The position numbers were made by a program, and so were the translations under genes. The notes under the pieces are model-generated. The model did no database searches and had not been told where the DNA came from. It saw only the letters and a program-made list of their open reading frames with translations. Positions 1 through 12,800 of a stretch of 64,000 nucleotides of DNA are shown here, one piece after another. Location of the stretch: assembly GCF_964355755.1 (NCBI RefSeq), contig NC_092675.1, positions 31,336,912 through 31,400,911 of the forward strand, written 5' to 3'. How positions within the stretch are numbered: position 1 is the first letter of the stretch; each line of letters starts with the position of its first letter. This stretch comes from Antedon mediterranea (taxonomy: Eukaryota; Echinodermata; Crinoidea; Comatulida; Antedonidae).

Positions 1-847
1 TTTACATTTCTAATACTAATCTGAGCTAACCAGAAACTATGACAAATGTCACCAATTGCAGAGAAATTATACTTCGACAAACTACATACTACTTTTAAAA
101 ATTATAAAATACAAAAGTACATCTTTAGATTTCCTTCAATAATATCATCATAATTGTATAAACAAATGTCTTACTTAAAAACAGAATGAGAATACATTAA
201 ACAAGGAAATTGGTTATAAAACAAAATGACAGCTTAATTGTCAATTGTTGCTATCAAGACCGCATCAACTTATAATTCAATTCATGTAAAATAACATTAC
301 TCTTAAACAAACTATTTCAAGTAACAGAACATATGAATGATGATGATGATATAAAAAACATGAGCATGAACATATCCGCAAAAAAAGCAAAAAACAACTT
401 AATTATTTGTATATAAAATATTTCTAAAAAATTAGTAGATTTAATACTTGACAGCTGAGCTTATTACAAACAGACATTGAGTAGCAGTGCCTTTTGTGCA
501 TCCTATACACTTGTGCTTTCTCTTACTCAGTGTGTGTACAATACCACTGTACACCAGCCTTACAAACAACATGATGCATATCATGCTAAAGATAGTGTGG
601 CAAACCAACTTGTTCAATTCTAATTTAAAAACTAAATAAAAATGATTTGCGAATATTTAAAATTTAAGATGTGAAATATTAGAATTTGCTTAGAAAATGT
701 TTAAAGACAATTACTTTACTTTAAAAACAAAAAACTAAAAAAAAAAATAAACAAAGAAATAAATGAATTTTAATAGTTTTAACAAAATGTTAACATGAAT
801 GTGTTTAACAAAAGAAAAATAAAAATGTGTATATAATGTATTAATAC

Positions 848-883
848 CTGGTATATCATAATATGGGGAGCGACCCCTTCTCC
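848..883 (-). CDS. AP3D1: Possible AP3D1 exon 19 (36 bp)
   Basis: A 36-bp open segment with a strong acceptor (TTTCTGCACGCTTTCGTTAG) and a CCAG/GTATTAA donor. It again begins with two bases and ends with one, so it joins in frame to either exon 17 or the possible exon 18. It would encode roughly GRRGRSPYYDIP. Both this segment and 1546-1602 are multiples of three with identical phase, as expected for optional cassette exons. No homology support was seen. Confidence 0.45.
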
Positions 884-3800
884 CTAACGAAAGCGTGCAG
901 AAAACAAACGGTGTTAATTAGATCAAACATGTGTACGATAATAATATTATGTTAGGTTATTTAATAATCTATTCTGGTTATTTTAAGAACATACTGGGCT
1001 ATCTAACCAGTGAGCAATTACATAATGAACCCTTAAAAAAACCTGCCAGAAAGAATTGTATTATTACTTGTGTAATTAGCAACAACAATAACCATAAATG
1101 TATGGTAATGATAAAATGAAAATAAATGAAATACATAAGCATGCATGGCAAAATAAAACCCACTTAATATAGAAACAAAAATGATTTATAAAAAAAACAA
1201 AAATACAAACAAGACATTAAAAATGAAATACACCTTCTTTAATGTTTTAAAATTAAAAATGTTTATACCAAATAAATAAAATGCATTTTAAATAAAAGTT
1301 GTGTATTTTATTTGGATTGACTTATAAACAAATGGCAAAAAGTGATGGGTTTGGAAATAAAAGAGAAAAAAAAAATAATAATAATAATTCCCTTCACACA
1401 ATTTGCCAGAAAAGTAAACACAAAAACTTTAAATAACGTTATAAATTACTGTCAGAATGATAATCAAACTGATTCAGATCAACAAAGATCACAGCTTTTT
1501 TAGTAATGTTATATAAATGTAAAAAAGCCCTCAACCATCTGATACCTGTGACTAATAAGCTTTGACTGGGGCCTGCTTCTTCTATTGTATCCAGCCCACC
1601 ATCTGATGACACGGGTCATATGAAGTAATAGTAGAAAAACTTACATAATTAACAAGTATAACACATCTCACTAATTCTATTTTGCTTAATACATACGATA
1701 CAGCCACCTTTCCCAATACCATACACACTTGGACTGATCTATAATGTTTTGTTTTCTGGAAAGTCTGGTATTTTGAAAGCGTTTTTATGGTAAAATAAGA
1801 ATGTGGGACCTTTTGGAGCTCAAGAAAAGTTTTGTTTTACAAGAGTTTCTGGTTTTCAAGAGTCTGGGTATTGGAAGTTGTCTGTATATGTCTAATGTAT
1901 GTCTAATGTATGTTTAATGTATGTTTAATGTATGTTTAATGTATGTCTAATGTATGTTTAATGTATACAAAACTGTACATTCTATAGTAATGTATGCATT
2001 CATTTTGTACACAACATAATCCTAAACATTACAAAATATACAGAAAATGACAAACCTTTGTGTTCACCAGGAATATGTAGCGGTACACTGAGATCAATCT
2101 TAGCAACTGGGATACCATCAACACTCTCAGCAGCTAGTTCTTTCAATTTCTTGCGTCTTTTTTTAGGTGAATCAAATTTAAGATAATGAGGATTACTAGC
2201 TTGTTCTTGTCGTCTAGCTGATCTTCTTTTCTCAAGTTCTTCCTCTGATAGCTCCTCATAGTACTGTGTCTGGTGATTGACTCTGAGAAAACAAAAACAT
2301 TACTATATTTACATGAGTATATTTATCCATATTTACAACATTATATAACAACAAATATATAAATAATTTAAATGAACATATGACAGTGGAACGAAATTTT
2401 ATTCTGCATTTTCTTTTCTATTTGGATGAATAAATAAACAACACTGAAACTAAAAAACAACTGAAATCAACAGTAAATTATGACCAACATTTTGACAAAA
2501 TAATCTTTCTTTTCATCTTACAAAAGTTGTTTGTAATAAGTTACCTATTGGCATCATGAATAAACATGGTGTCGATGGTGACCTCATCATCAGAACTTTC
2601 AGAGGGTGGTTCGTTAATCCATTTATCAAGGTCTAATCCCTCTGGCACCGGCACTTTCTTCTGAGCTTTTGGAGCGACTGGGTTCAACTCATCAACAAAC
2701 AAAGCAGCTAATTCATCTCCTACTGACACTTCTTTCTCTTGAATTTTTTTAACATATTTCAGAAGTTGTAAAATGGTACATGCCTTTAGGGAGCAAAGAA
2801 CACAAATTAGCACAGTAATTTATGTTGGGATAGAAATATTAAGAGCAAAACATTTTTATTTTTGTAACAGATTATTTCAACTTTATTCTCAACATTTTTA
2901 CAATAAATACAATATTACATTTCATTATGAGCAACTTTTGGAAGGAGCTGCAAACTGTGAAATCACGAAGTCCAGCCTCTACACGGAATTACACAAACCA
3001 ACAGTGGTCTATGAGTGAGATACATACCTGTATAGACTCTACATATGTAGGTAGGGATCTCACGAAATAGACAATAAAATTATGGTAGACAACTTCCATC
3101 AATATATCATAAAATCATTTAGAAACCTAGCTCATCTTTTTAAATACACAGTACATTTGTTATTGCATTTATTGTATTATTATGTTGATAGAATAACATT
3201 TAAATTAAACATACTCTTTCTTGAACCTCTAGATCAGCACTCTCTGAGAAGACTGGCAGTTTATCTAGCAGTAGTTGGGTGGCCTCAACTCCTTTCTCAT
3301 GCTCCTCCTCGTCATCCTCCTCACATTTTTTAACTATTGCACTGTATAACTTTAAAACATTTTGCACGTATACACTCTAAAATAAAATATAAAAAACATG
3401 TTAGAAAATTATGAAAAAATCAACTACTTAAATAATAATTGTAATGTTATTCCCTGTCTATTATAATTATTGTAATGTTACCTGTATATTATAATTATTG
3501 TAATGTTACCTGTACATATTGTAATGTTACCTGTATATTATAATTATTGTAATGTTACCTGTACATATTGTAATGTTACCTGTATATTATAATTATTGTA
3601 ATGTTACCTGTCTATTATAATTATTGTAATGTTACCTGTACATATTGTAATGTTATTCCCCGTATATTATAATTATTGTAATGTTATTCCCTGTATATTA
3701 TAATTATTGTAATGTTACCTGTACATATTGTAATGTTACCTGTATATTATAATTATTGTAATGTTACCTGTACATATTGTAATGTTATTACCTGTCTATT

Positions 3801-6800
3801 ATAATTATTGTAATGTTACCTGTACATATTGTAATGTTATTCTCTGTCTATTATAATTATTGTAATGTTACCTGTATATTATAATTATTGTAATGTTACC
3901 TGTACATATTGTAATGTTACCTGTATATTATAATTATTGTAATGTTACCTGTATATTATAATTATTGTAATGTTACCTGTACATTATAATTATTGTAATG
4001 TTACCTGTATATTATAATTATTGTAATGTTACCTGTATATTATAATTATTGTAATGTTACCTGTACATATTGTAAAGTTTCCTGTATATTATAATTATTG
4101 TAATGTTATTCCCTGTATATTATAATTATTGTAATGTTACCTGTACATATTGTAATGTTACCTGTCTATTATAATTACTGTAATGTTACCTGTATATTAT
4201 AATTATTGTAATGTTACCTGTATATTATAATTATTGTAATGTTACCTGTATATTATAATTATTGTAATGTTACTTGTATATTATAATTATTGTAATGTTA
4301 CCTGTACATATTGTAATGTTATTCCCTGTATATTATAATTATTGTAATGTTACCTGTATATTATAATTATTGTAATGTTACCTGTATATTATAATTATTG
4401 TAATGTTACCTGTACATTATAATTATTGTAATGTTACCTGTATATTATAATTATTGTAATGTTACCTGTACATATTGTAATGTTATTCCCTGTATATTAT
4501 AATTATTGTAATGTTACCTGTCTATTACAATTATTGTAATGTTACCTGTACATATTGTAATGTTATTCCCCGTATATTATAATTATTGTAATGTTATTCC
4601 CTGTATATTATAATTATTGTAATGTTACCTGTACATATTGTAATGTTACCTGTATATTATAATTATTGTAATGTTACCTGTACATATTGTAATGTTATTA
4701 CCTGTATATTATAATTATTGTAATGTTACCTGTACATATTGTAATGTTATTCCCTGTCTATTATAATTATTGTAATGTTACCTGTACATATTGTAATGTT
4801 ATTCCCTGTCTATTATAATTATTGTAATGTTACCTGTATATTATAATTATTGTAATGTTACCTGTACATATTGTAATGTTATTACCTGCTGAGCCTGTAT
4901 ACTATATTGTAATGTTATTACCTGTATATATTATATTGTAATGTTATAAACTGTCTACCATATTGTTATTTTACCTGTATATGTCCTGGAAGGTTGCTAA
5001 CTCTCTGTTTAAGCATATATTGCAACGTTGCGTAAGGATCCAGAAGATGAACAGGGAATTCTCCTATAATCCAAGCTGCTGCATATAACACTTCACAGCG
5101 ACTGTTTGTCTGCATAGATGCACCTGATAGTAGATGAAAGTTCTCTAACAGAGAGGCCTACAAACAAGGTAAAGTTTTTTAAACATTTACTTACTTCAAC
5201 AAAAGTATACATATTTAATACAACTAATTTGAAGACTTCAAGGTCTATATTAGCACTTTTCATTTCATTTCATTTCTTTATTCAAATTCAAAACAAAATA
5301 ACATTAAAAAACATTAAAGGAATGAATTCAGGGTAGCACAAAAAGTAACCAAAGGTCAAACTTATTATATTTCAACTTTTTAGTATGAATGAAAATATGT
5401 ACCATTTGAGAGACCGCAAATGGTCGGATAGCTTTGACTCTGATGGCAACGTCCAACATCTGGGAAGCAATCAATCGTCCATGTTTGGTTCCTTCAATTC
5501 GAGTTAATTCCACAAGGATTGAAACATACCTATTGAAAAATAAAATACAAAAACTGTTTCATTACGTAATTGCATTTTAGATATTTATAGCATACTATAC
5601 TAAACGTATTTTATTGTAATTTTGCCAATAAATCTTATTAAATACCATGCCTTTGTACACACAGCATTTGGTCTAAAATTGTACAATAAATCACTGCATT
5701 ACCAATGAAATTATATAATAAAATGTAAAAGTACCATTCAAAGTTAGTAATATATTGGTAGTTATTTTGACTACATATTTGGATGATCTTAGCAAGCAGT
5801 TCATCTCTGTATTGTGATCCTTCTGCTTTATCTACATGTATCATTAACTTCTTTACTATCTCCATCAAATTCTTCTTTGAAACCTAAACAAAATCATAAA
5901 ATGAATAAGTTAAGAGGAGAGTGAGAAGATACTTAAGTACAACGTTCAGTAACCTAGGGACTACGGCCACAAGGCGGCTTTAAAAAAAAATTATGTAGTT
6001 TAAACATTAATTTGGCCTTTATTTTAAAGCCATACATGTTCTAGTAATCGTAGCATAATCTCATGTATATTATAAAGGGGAAACCCCAGGCTGCCCTAAA
6101 TTTTTACTTGACATTGGCTGGTGGATCAGCGCAATTTTTACTTGACATTGGCTGGTGGATCAGCGCAATTTTTTCTTGACATTGGCTGGTGGATCAGCGC
6201 AATTTTTACTTGACATTGGCTGGTGGATCAGCGCAATTTTTACTTGACATTGGCTGGTGGATCAGCGCAATTTTTACTTGACATTGGCTGGTGGATCAGC
6301 GCAATTTTTACTTGACATTGGCTGGTGGATCAGCGCAATTTTTACTTGACATTGGCTGGTGGATCAGCGCAATTTTTACTTGACATTGGCTGGTGGATCA
6401 GCGCAATTTTTACTTGACATTGGCTGGTGGATCAGCGCAATTTTTACTTGACATTGGCTGGTGGATCAGCGCAATTTTTACTTGACATTGGCTGGTGGAT
6501 CAGCGCAATTTTTACTTGACATTGGCTGGTGGATCAGCGCAATTTTTACTTGACATTGGCTGGTGGATCAGCGCAATTTTTACTTGACATTGGCTGGTGG
6601 ATCAGCGCAATTTTTACTTGACATTGGCTGGTGGATCAGCGCAATTTTTACTTGACATTGGCTGGTGGATCAGCGCAATTTTTACTTGACATTGGCTGGT
6701 GGATCAGCGCAATTTTTACTTGACATTGGCTGGTGGATCAGCGCAATTTTTACTTGACATTGGCTGGTGGATCAGCGCAATTTTTACTTGACATTGGCTG

Positions 6801-9800
6801 GTGGATCAGCGCAATTTTTACTTGACATTGGCTGGTGGATCAGCGCAATTTTTACTTGACATTGGCTGATGGATCAGCGCAATTTTTACTTGACATTGGC
6901 TGGTGGATCAGCGCAATTTTTACTTGACATTGGCTGGTGGATCAGCGCAATTTTTACTTGACATTGGCTGATGGATCAGCGCAATTTTTACTTGACATTG
7001 GCTGGTGGATCAGCGCAATTTCTATCCTTCAAACGCAATTTCAGTTGACCTAGAGGTCTTCTCAGGGAATTGTAAATGTAATTGTGAACAATCCAATAAA
7101 TTATTAAGATGATCATTTTAATAATTTACATACAACCTGATGTTGCTATCTTATAGGGGAGTAATGGATAATGATATTGAGTAGTAAAACCACTTTATAA
7201 TATATAAACAATGCTAGTTAATGCAAAGCCTATAATTAAGTACATGTTATGCGTGTTATACAGCCACTGTGTTAGTATACAATGTGACAATTACCATGCC
7301 ATAAAGTAAGTCCAAGGCTCTGAGTCTAATGGAATCATCTTTGTCATCCAAACATTCCAAGATTAGATCCTTGTGAGACTGTACAGATTTAGGGTGAGTC
7401 TTCAATATCTTCCCCATTGCTAATAGTCCAAGGTATTTCACTGAAAAGAATAATAATGTATGTATGTTAGTTCTACACCGTCATGGCTACTGACCTCTGT
7501 AATAATTAAATATTAAACTGTATGACAATTAATTATTATCTAATATCTATTATAGTGTTATTTAACACATTTATTATATTTTACATTTATGTTGTTATGT
7601 AAAATATTCAATATCATTCATGACAACCAAGTCAAAGTTGAAAAAACATTTTATTAAAAGATTTTATTTACAAAGAAAATATAAACAAATTTTCAATATT
7701 TATTCCATGTCATGTTAGTGGTTAAGAATTATGTAATTTTAAGCTTGGTTCCCACAAAGACGCAACGCAATGGAGTTGACCAATGACAAGTGCAGTTCGA
7801 CAAACAATCGCTTGTGATACGTCGCTGTGTTGTGTCTCTAGAGGGAACCAAGCTTTACATTTTAGTTGACAACTTACAATTTTGATCAGAATCTTCAATA
7901 AGAATTCTAAGTTTCTGCACACATAACTGGAACAAGAAACAAAATATTACAAGTGTAAAATTATGTTTTGTTACAAAATAAAGCCACTTACCTTCCAGGA
8001 AATACAATAAAATAAATAAAAATGTTTTATTTCATTATGTTTTGACTTTTGTATTTCATATACTTAACACATGTTATTATATTCACCAAAACACCATTTT
8101 ATTAATATGTGTACTGTTATGTAAATGTATAACTGATATATGAGGGTCATTTATTTATCAATAAAGCATTCTAGATGAAATTTCCAAGTAAGAGAAATTG
8201 AATTGATTCGTAAGTCAGTGCTTAATTAATTTCCACCAAATAGTCTTCATCATAGTGAATGGATTAATATTATCTAATTACTTGTAAGATTATATCAGAA
8301 TTGCCATGGTGACCATGCATATGACATCATCAGATCAATGACATCACAGTCATTATAATCTATTTTGAGAAGCAAGTATTCAACATCTTTTTAAAACTGT
8401 AGAATTTTAATATTTTGTGTATGCTGTTTATTTTAATGTATAAATGTTATAAAAATTACTATAAAAATATTATTAGAATGTTAATGAACATGAATTGTAG
8501 AACTAAAATGCAGGTTATTATCAGAGTATTAGTAAAACTTTGTAACTTGATTAAATGTTATTGTTGAAAAGTTTGCATAGCGAAAATACTCTAACTAGAA
8601 TAATAGTAAGGTTTCCAGGACACCATTTGATTCCTAAAAAGTAAAGACAAGTTTTGACCTTTAACACAAAGGCTTACTTTATCTTTAGGATTTACATTTT
8701 GTACCAAAAACCTTACTATTCTTAATGAAGAAATGATCTTAAAAAATATTAATTAGCATTTTGTAAACATACATAAAATCAATGTTATTGAATTTTTAGT
8801 TTCTATGGAAACTGTATTATGTACTGATTATGTTTTATCTCTAAGATTGAATTTCAACGACCGGGTACACAAATCAATTAAAGCTCTTTGTGTACTGGAC
8901 TCTTTACTATGGATTGTACGACTCAATATCTATGACAGCTAATTTAACAGTTTTAGCATTGATGATGTTTTCTTGTATTTTAACAAAATGTGTTTGTTCA
9001 GATATTATCTTTACCTAGTATTGTCTATCTTTACTCTAGGATAAGCAAAGATATGTAGACAAGTATTAGATGTAAAATGTCATATAAATGAAATATAGGT
9101 TTAATCAAGAGACAAATTTGACATTTTCCAATCAGTTGCATAAAAGTAAATGTTTAGCACTGTAACATTAGATAAAATAAGCCATAGACATTGTGTCTGT
9201 AATGTCTGTAAGGCTAATGCAATATGATAATGGTTGATGTTGTCGGCCAATTGGATAAATTATAGCCTATATAAAAATGTTCATATGTAAAAACATGCAA
9301 AACCCAAACCCAATCACCAGCTTATAATAAAAATTGAATTGAAGTTCTTTTCTATTTAAACCCTATCCACATGCATCAGGACTTGGTATAGTTGATTAAA
9401 TTTACATTAGTTTCCATAATTACAGTTTTTATAATTGACGTTTTATTTTCAATAATATATTTAAAATATTAGAACATATAATTAAATGTAATAATTTATG
9501 TTAAAACACAAGGTTAAAATGTTCTGTGTAGAATCAAATGTTTAATGTGCCCAGTGCTACAATTGATATATCTCCCCATTATGTTAATAATACAAACATT
9601 GAAATAATTAATACATAAATAGGAATTTCAAATGAGTTCAACTTATTGTAAGAATAAACTTAGATGTGTTTTTAGAACCATGAAATTAAGTATTAAAGGT
9701 AAAAAGATAAAAAATAGAATGAAAATAATGATTGTAAAACTGTGTTTGCTCAACGTTTTGAAGGGTTTCTAGATGCGAGAGTAGTAGATAGATGCTCAAC

Positions 9801-12800
9801 GTTTTGAAGGGTTTCTAGATGCGAGAGTAGTAGATAGAAAGTGATAGCTTTAGTAACCCTCATGCTGCTGTATCTATGTTGCTTAATTTTCATGAGTCCT
9901 TGCTTAACATGCAATCTACTCACATGCTTACTTCCATCACCTTATACAGTGGTAGAACCAGCAACATGCACACCGTATCATCCCTCTATTTAGTGGTAGC
10001 ACCAGCAGCAACGGGGGGTCAGGTGTAACATGCACACCATTCTACTATAAATGGTGGCTGCATTCAGGGCAACATGGGTTTCTTAATATCCTGGGACCGA
10101 GTAAATGAGTTGACCTTTTCCCTACATACTACAACAACCCACTCCCCTCCCCTATGCCTGGTGCCACCACTGAGCCTATCTACCAAAAAATGCAAGTTAG
10201 AATGTTGGATTGTGAATAATGTTGGTGATAAGTGGGTGGTGATATACTTAGCTATCAGGGTACAGCCTTGAAAAAACAAACAGAATGACGCCCTCTTGGG
10301 ACGACTTCACACAATGATCGTATGTACCTGAATTGAGGCGGAGTGGTCAGGTATCCCTGAAGATAACGAAATTAAAACTGTAAGTTAAAAAAAGAAGAAA
10401 AAGAAAGCGCATTTAGGACAAATATTCCGCAACCAGGGATGCTATCATACAGGAATCATCTACACCGTTTAATGAAGCTTGTGGTTGAAAACTGTTTATT
10501 CAATTTATTATAATTTGTCTCTACAATATTAGTAGTAAAGTTACTGCTGGTACTTTAAAATAGTAACACAATTGTGTATATCTTGTATAATAATTGAACC
10601 ATAGCTTGTTAAGGTGTGAGGATCCCTGATTGCGTGGTTCAGATTGCAACATGGGTTTAGGAAGGTGCACATGTTCACTACCATACATTATAAGCACAAC
10701 ATCAACAAATACTTTAAATAATCATGAAAACAATATTCAATTTAAAAAATATAATAATAATATTAATAATAATAATAAGCTGTGAATATGTTGCAACCTG
10801 TCACCACATTATTTCAATTTCTCAAAATGACAAATAAAAAAACTTCGCAAAATTGCATGCACACAGTATAAACAATATGCTAATGACAAATCCCTATATC
10901 ATCTACTCCTATAGGAACTTTTCTAGAGTTAATTACTATCTCGCTGGTAAGTGTGTATGTCTTGAGATAATAAACCAAGAATTAGGTCCTAAATGTCTAT
11001 AATAGTCTATACATAATTTGAAAAACAAATAAAATAGATTGCGTGATTGTTCAATTTTCATCTGAATGCGTAAACATGACACTGAGGACAAAGTAGTTTC
11101 TTTTGATCTATTCTAAATCTAAGTCACATAATAAATTTATCTTTAACATTTTAAACTAGAAAGAAATCATTATTTAAATTATCTAAGAATGTTATTTAGC
11201 GTATAAGTTATCCTGTTATCATAGTGTAAATTATATTAACAAAATGTTGGCCATCTTGGGTTGTTATTTATAACACTTTTGGTACAATTTTGTGTCATAC
11301 ATGTCTAGTATGTAAACGTCTAAAACTAGCTGATATTAAATCATTCTATAGCCTGTGAAAACTATATACATTTATGAGAATAGCAAAAAAATGTACTAAG
11401 ACAAAAATATTACTACAAAACATGTACAACAACATTAATAAAAAGCCAAAAAGGAGAGCAGTTACATTGACTAACCATTGCCTTACTGTTGACCAATGCA
11501 ATTGGAAAAAAGACTGTAAAACTATATTTATTTTTTACAAATTGAAAAACTGTACGCAATCAAACAACCAACAATACACCGACCACACCACCTACATATT
11601 ACGTTTTCCTTTTTAATTTTGTATAAATTATGATTAATTTACAAACTTACATAATTGTTGATAAAGTAAAGATTTGAAATTATAAAATATGCACATAAAT
11701 TATTGTGAAATATCCGAATAAATTTAAAGACAAACAAAAGGTTAACAAATGAATTAAACTAGTATGTGGCCACCAATGTTATTGTTGATTGTATTGATAT
11801 ACTTAGCACTGTTTAATGAATTAGGTGAGTGCTTACCTGCTATCACAGTGTTGATACATTCATATAGTAACGACATCGCTGATGTGCTACAAAAAATATA
11901 TCAAACAGAAAAATAGGTAATATTAATACAGCATGCCACAGTAGGCGGAGTTAAAAGCTTTTTGAAATTGTGAATTATTTGCTATATATTTTTCTTTCTT
12001 ATATTATTTGTATATAAATTGTTATGAATGACCGTTTACTACTAACTGCTTTATGAACTGTACAATTGTCAGCCATTGACTGCTATTTGCAATTTTGTAT
12101 TAAATAAATATACATTGAAAACTGAATATATATTATTATTATATATAACAATATTAACAAATTATTACACCATCAAGGAAATTTAAGGAAATACGTTTTC
12201 AAATGGTTTCTTTTTATAAAATAATATATATATTTAAATACTGTATAACAAGTCTAATAATAATATCAATGGGCATTGATTATTATTATTATTATAACTG
12301 TGTATACTATACACAATGTAGAAATAGAGGTATTTGCATAATGTTCAAAGCAATATCTAATACCAGCAAGTCATGTACTACAATCAAATGTGATTAAAAA
12401 AGTCATTCTAGGCCTTTTTTATGAGACATAATTAATATTTTGTGGAAGTTCCAATATTGTTTATTTGTTTATTTTGTTGCTTACCTTCTTGATGTTAATT
12501 TGATTAAATTTTAATGTATTAATAAAGAATTGAATTGTACAGATGGTGACATCATGATATTATAAAATATGTTCTTATATCTAATTAGTAATAAAATAAA
12601 GAAATTTATTTAAGCTTTTTATATAAAAAATTACAGAGCACATATTGTCTGCAAAGGTCAATGTTAATTGGATTCCTCCTCTAACATTGCTGCTTCTCAC
12701 AAATTAATAATTTATAAAATCAATATTTAAAAGTATTCCATTAAAGTAAACTGATTGGATTTTTAATTCATTCAGGAATAAATAAATTATCATTTCAACA

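Noticed and set aside
5118-5336. 72-codon plus-strand ORF over AP3D1 exon 14
   Set aside because: Antisense shadow of the real minus-strand exon and its flanking intron.
7981-8005. Strong donor-like GGAAG/GTAAGTGG on the minus strand
   Set aside because: No acceptor or open frame of suitable phase lies upstream; exons 9 and 10 already join in phase without it.
7878-11886. Apparent frameshift in AP3D1 between exons 8 and 10
   Set aside because: Explained by the 50-bp exon at 10328-10377, which restores the frame exactly.
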